Source of the DNA: Acetobacteraceae bacterium | GTDB lineage: Bacteria; Pseudomonadota; Alphaproteobacteria; Acetobacterales; Acetobacteraceae | Direction: 5' to 3' | NCBI GenBank assembly: GCA_025354865.1 | Contig: JANXMB010000180.1 | Location: forward strand, 1 to 47,104 | Length of the DNA stretch: 47,104 nt | Part shown: piece after piece, positions 45,406-47,104 of the stretch | Layout: the number at the start of each line of letters is the position of its first letter | How positions within the stretch are numbered: position 1 is the stretch's first letter | Program-made: the position numbers and the translations under genes | The notes under the pieces: model-generated | Database searches by the model: none | What the model was told of the DNA's origin: nothing | What the model saw: only the letters and a program-made list of their open reading frames with translations

Positions 45406-45963
45406 ATGGCAACAACGGATGGCCCGATTCGGGACGCGCTGCTGGCGGCGGATGGCCGTTTGGCGATGCTGCGCACGGTGGCCGACCTCGATCTACCGGA
45501 CGCCTGGATCGCAGCCGGCGCCGTTCGCAACGCGGTTTGGGATGCGCTGCACGGATACCGGCGGTCCACGCCGCTAAACGACGTCGATGTGGTATGGTTC
45601 GATCGCGGCAAAGCCGACGATACCCTGGATCGGGCGCTGGAGGCACAGTTGACCCACGCAATGCCCGGGGTTGCGTGGTCGGTGAAAAACTAGGCACGCA
45701 TGCATATTCGGAACGGGCATGCGCCGTACGCCGATATCGACCACGCGATAAGCTATTGGCCCGAAACGGCAACCGCCGTCGCCGCGCGCCTCGGATCCGC
45801 CGGCGCCATCGAAATTCGCTCGCCTTTCGGTTTCGACGACCTTCTTGCCTTGATTGTGCGGCCCAGCCGGCCCGACACTGCGGCCACCCTGTTCCGGAAT
45901 AGGGTGCAGTCGAAAGGATGGCTCCGCACATGGCCCAAACTGACCGTCGTCCGCCCGACCTGA
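45406..45963 (+). pseudogene. Nucleotidyltransferase family protein (COG3575/DUF925), interrupted by an amber codon
   Basis: Residues 1-95 (IAAGAVRNAVWDALHG, LNDVDVVWFD with the catalytic acidic pair, ending PGVAWSVKN) are followed by TAG at 45691-45693. The same frame then continues for 89 residues (ARMHIRNGHAPYADIDHAIS, YWPETATAVAARL, IRSPFGFDDLLALIVRP, VQSKGWLRTWPKLTVV), the normal C-terminal half of this family. Relatives have Gln (CAG) at the stop, so one C-to-T change explains it. ATG at 45406 with AGGGG upstream. A truncated 95-residue product, amber read-through or sequencing error are the alternatives. Confidence 0.85.
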
Positions 45964-47104
45964 CCATTCGCAACGTGCGTCCGTTGGGCGGGGCCGCGAC
46001 CGACATCCATATAGCGGACGGCGTATTCGTCGCCAGCGGACGCGGTTCCAACAGCGTCGATGGCGGCGGCGCCTTGCTGCTGCCGGGCTTGATCGAGGGC
46101 CACACCCATTTGGACAAAACCACCTGGGGCGCCCCGTGGCATCGCAACGCGATCGGTCCGACACGCACCGAGCGGATTGCCTACGAACGGGCGTGGCGGG
46201 ATCGGACCAACCACGATGCCGAGGCTCGATCCCTGGCGCTAGCCCGCGCTTTCCTGGCCAATGGCACAACCCGCATGCGCACCCATGCCGATATCGACCC
46301 CGACATCGGCCTGCGCCACATCCATGCAAGCCTGCGAACCCGCGCCGCTGTCGCCGACTGCATGGACATGCAGATCGTCGCTTTCCCGCAATCCGGCATC
46401 CTCGGCCAGACGGGCGTTGCCGATCTGATGGACGCCGCCTTGGCAGACGGGGCGGATGTCGTCGGCGGGATCGACCCCTGCGAGATCGATCACGATCCGA
46501 TACGCCATCTGGATATCGTCTTCGGGCTGGCCGACAAACACGGCAAACCGGTGGATATCCACCTGCACGAGGCCGGCGAGATGGGGGCATTCTCCCTCCG
46601 CGCTATACTGGATCGGACCGAGGCTTTGGGCCTGCATGGGCAGGTCACCATCAGCCATGGCTTCTGCCTCGGCATGCTGGCGGCGGGCGAACGCGACGCC
46701 TTGCTGGATCGGATGGCGCGGGTGGACATGCGGATTGCGACGACGGCCCCGGCCGGCATTGCCGTTCCCACGCTGGTAGCCTGCCGGGCGGCGGGGGTGA
46801 CGATTTACGGCGGCAACGACGGCGTCCGGGACAGTTGGACCCCTTATGGCGAACCGGACATGCTGGATCGTGCCATGCATATCGGGCTCCGCAACGGTTT
46901 GCGGCGGGACGACGAACTGGCCTGGGCGCTGGAATGCGTGACATCCGCAGCGGCAACCGGATGCGGGTTCGCCGCCTATGGCCTGACCCCAGGATGCCGC
47001 GCCGATCTGGTCCTGGTGGATGCCGAGACCCTCGCCGAGGCCGTTGCCCGACATCCGCCGCGCCGATTGGTCGTGGCAGCCGGGTGGACGATCGGACGGG
47101 ACGG
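45930..47104 (+). CDS. Amidohydrolase, cytosine deaminase-like (3' end outside window)
   Basis: 391 residues are visible and the frame is still open at the last base. Metal-dependent deaminase features: PGLIEGHTHLDKTTWG (His58, His60), VDIHLHEAGEMG, TISHGFCLG and YGGNDGVRDSW (Asp), matching the cytosine deaminase/isoguanine deaminase side of the amidohydrolase superfamily, with a composite sheet formed by LTIRNVRPLGG and the late RADLVLVDAETL. The start is taken at 45930; an ATG four codons earlier at 45918 is possible. The 5' end overlaps the pseudogene by 34 bases in another frame. It probably deaminates or hydrolyses a cyclic nitrogen compound. Confidence 0.87.
   Translation, partial: MAQTDRRPPDLTIRNVRPLGGAATDIHIADGVFVASGRGSNSVDGGGALLLPGLIEGHTHLDKTTWGAPWHRNAIGPTRTERIAYERAWRDRTNHDAEARSLALARAFLANGTTRMRTHADIDPDIGLRHIHASLRTRAAVADCMDMQIVAFPQSGILGQTGVADLMDAALADGADVVGGIDPCEIDHDPIRHLDIVFGLADKHGKPVDIHLHEAGEMGAFSLRAILDRTEALGLHGQVTISHGFCLGMLAAGERDALLDRMARVDMRIATTAPAGIAVPTLVACRAAGVTIYGGNDGVRDSWTPYGEPDMLDRAMHIGLRNGLRRDDELAWALECVTSAAATGCGFAAYGLTPGCRADLVLVDAETLAEAVARHPPRRLVVAAGWTIGRD

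Overview
The window looks like a chromosomal segment of a high-GC alphaproteobacterium, most likely a Rhodospirillales/Acetobacteraceae-type organism. Pointers are a DUF1674 (SdhAF4) gene behind ccmCDE, a CtaA-type heme A synthase, a groESL operon with both a CIRCE operator and an RpoH-like promoter, two perfect TTAA-N7-TTAA (CtrA-type) sites, many TTG/GTG starts, and long antisense shadow frames typical of high GC. No rRNA, insertion sequence, integrase, phage gene or CRISPR array was seen. One tRNA, tRNA-Ala(CGC), is present.

Layout. 1-3.8 kb: a hypothetical gene, an NHL-repeat protein diverging from an orphan nitrate/taurine-type ABC ATPase, and a CPA1 Na+/H+ antiporter, followed by a palindromic interspersed repeat. 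3.9-12.4 kb: two head-to-head catabolic operons. On the minus strand are an enolase-superfamily dehydratase, PfkB kinase, SDR, fumarate-reductase-like flavoprotein, EthD-like protein and a small membrane protein. On the plus strand are an SDR-like protein, GST, family III CoA-transferase and an EI24/CysZ membrane protein, with overlapping start and stop codons. 12.4-15.8 kb: an ABC-F ATPase and two SDRs. 15.8-20.8 kb: a minus-strand operon headed by a TPP riboswitch: thiC, a SirB1-like protein, a coiled-coil methyltransferase and a GT2 glycosyltransferase. 20.8-25.9 kb: tlyA, xseB, a histone-deacetylase-family protein, tusA-like, an amidohydrolase, a TRAP binding protein and a membrane protein. 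26-31.8 kb: phnW overlapping fhs, a glycosyltransferase and typA. 31.9-36 kb: Rieske and EVE proteins, ccmC-ccmD-ccmE-sdhAF4, folD, DUF167, YggT and the tRNA. 36-40.5 kb: a split ThDP decarboxylase, a hydrolase, rdgB, rph and ctaA. 40.5-47.1 kb: groESL, a HigBA toxin-antitoxin module, two tandem cold-shock genes, a quinone oxidoreductase, a nucleotidyltransferase broken by one amber codon, and an amidohydrolase cut by the window edge.

Most of the window is housekeeping and ordinary catabolism: one-carbon metabolism (fhs, folD), thiamine synthesis, cytochrome c and heme A assembly, proteostasis, and RNA/nucleotide quality control (rph, rdgB, tlyA).

The most unusual feature is at 42.67-43.66 kb. 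The last codons of groEL plus its terminator (84-85 bp) occur twice as an imperfect direct repeat, and a lower-GC HigBA module sits exactly between the copies. This looks like an insertion that uses the 3' end of groEL as its site and restores it. Other points of interest are leaderless-looking promoters for higB and the GT2 gene, the CtrA-type sites, SDR-fold proteins that have lost catalytic residues, and the amber-interrupted gene. All functional calls rest on reading the sequence and on family knowledge; no database search was run.
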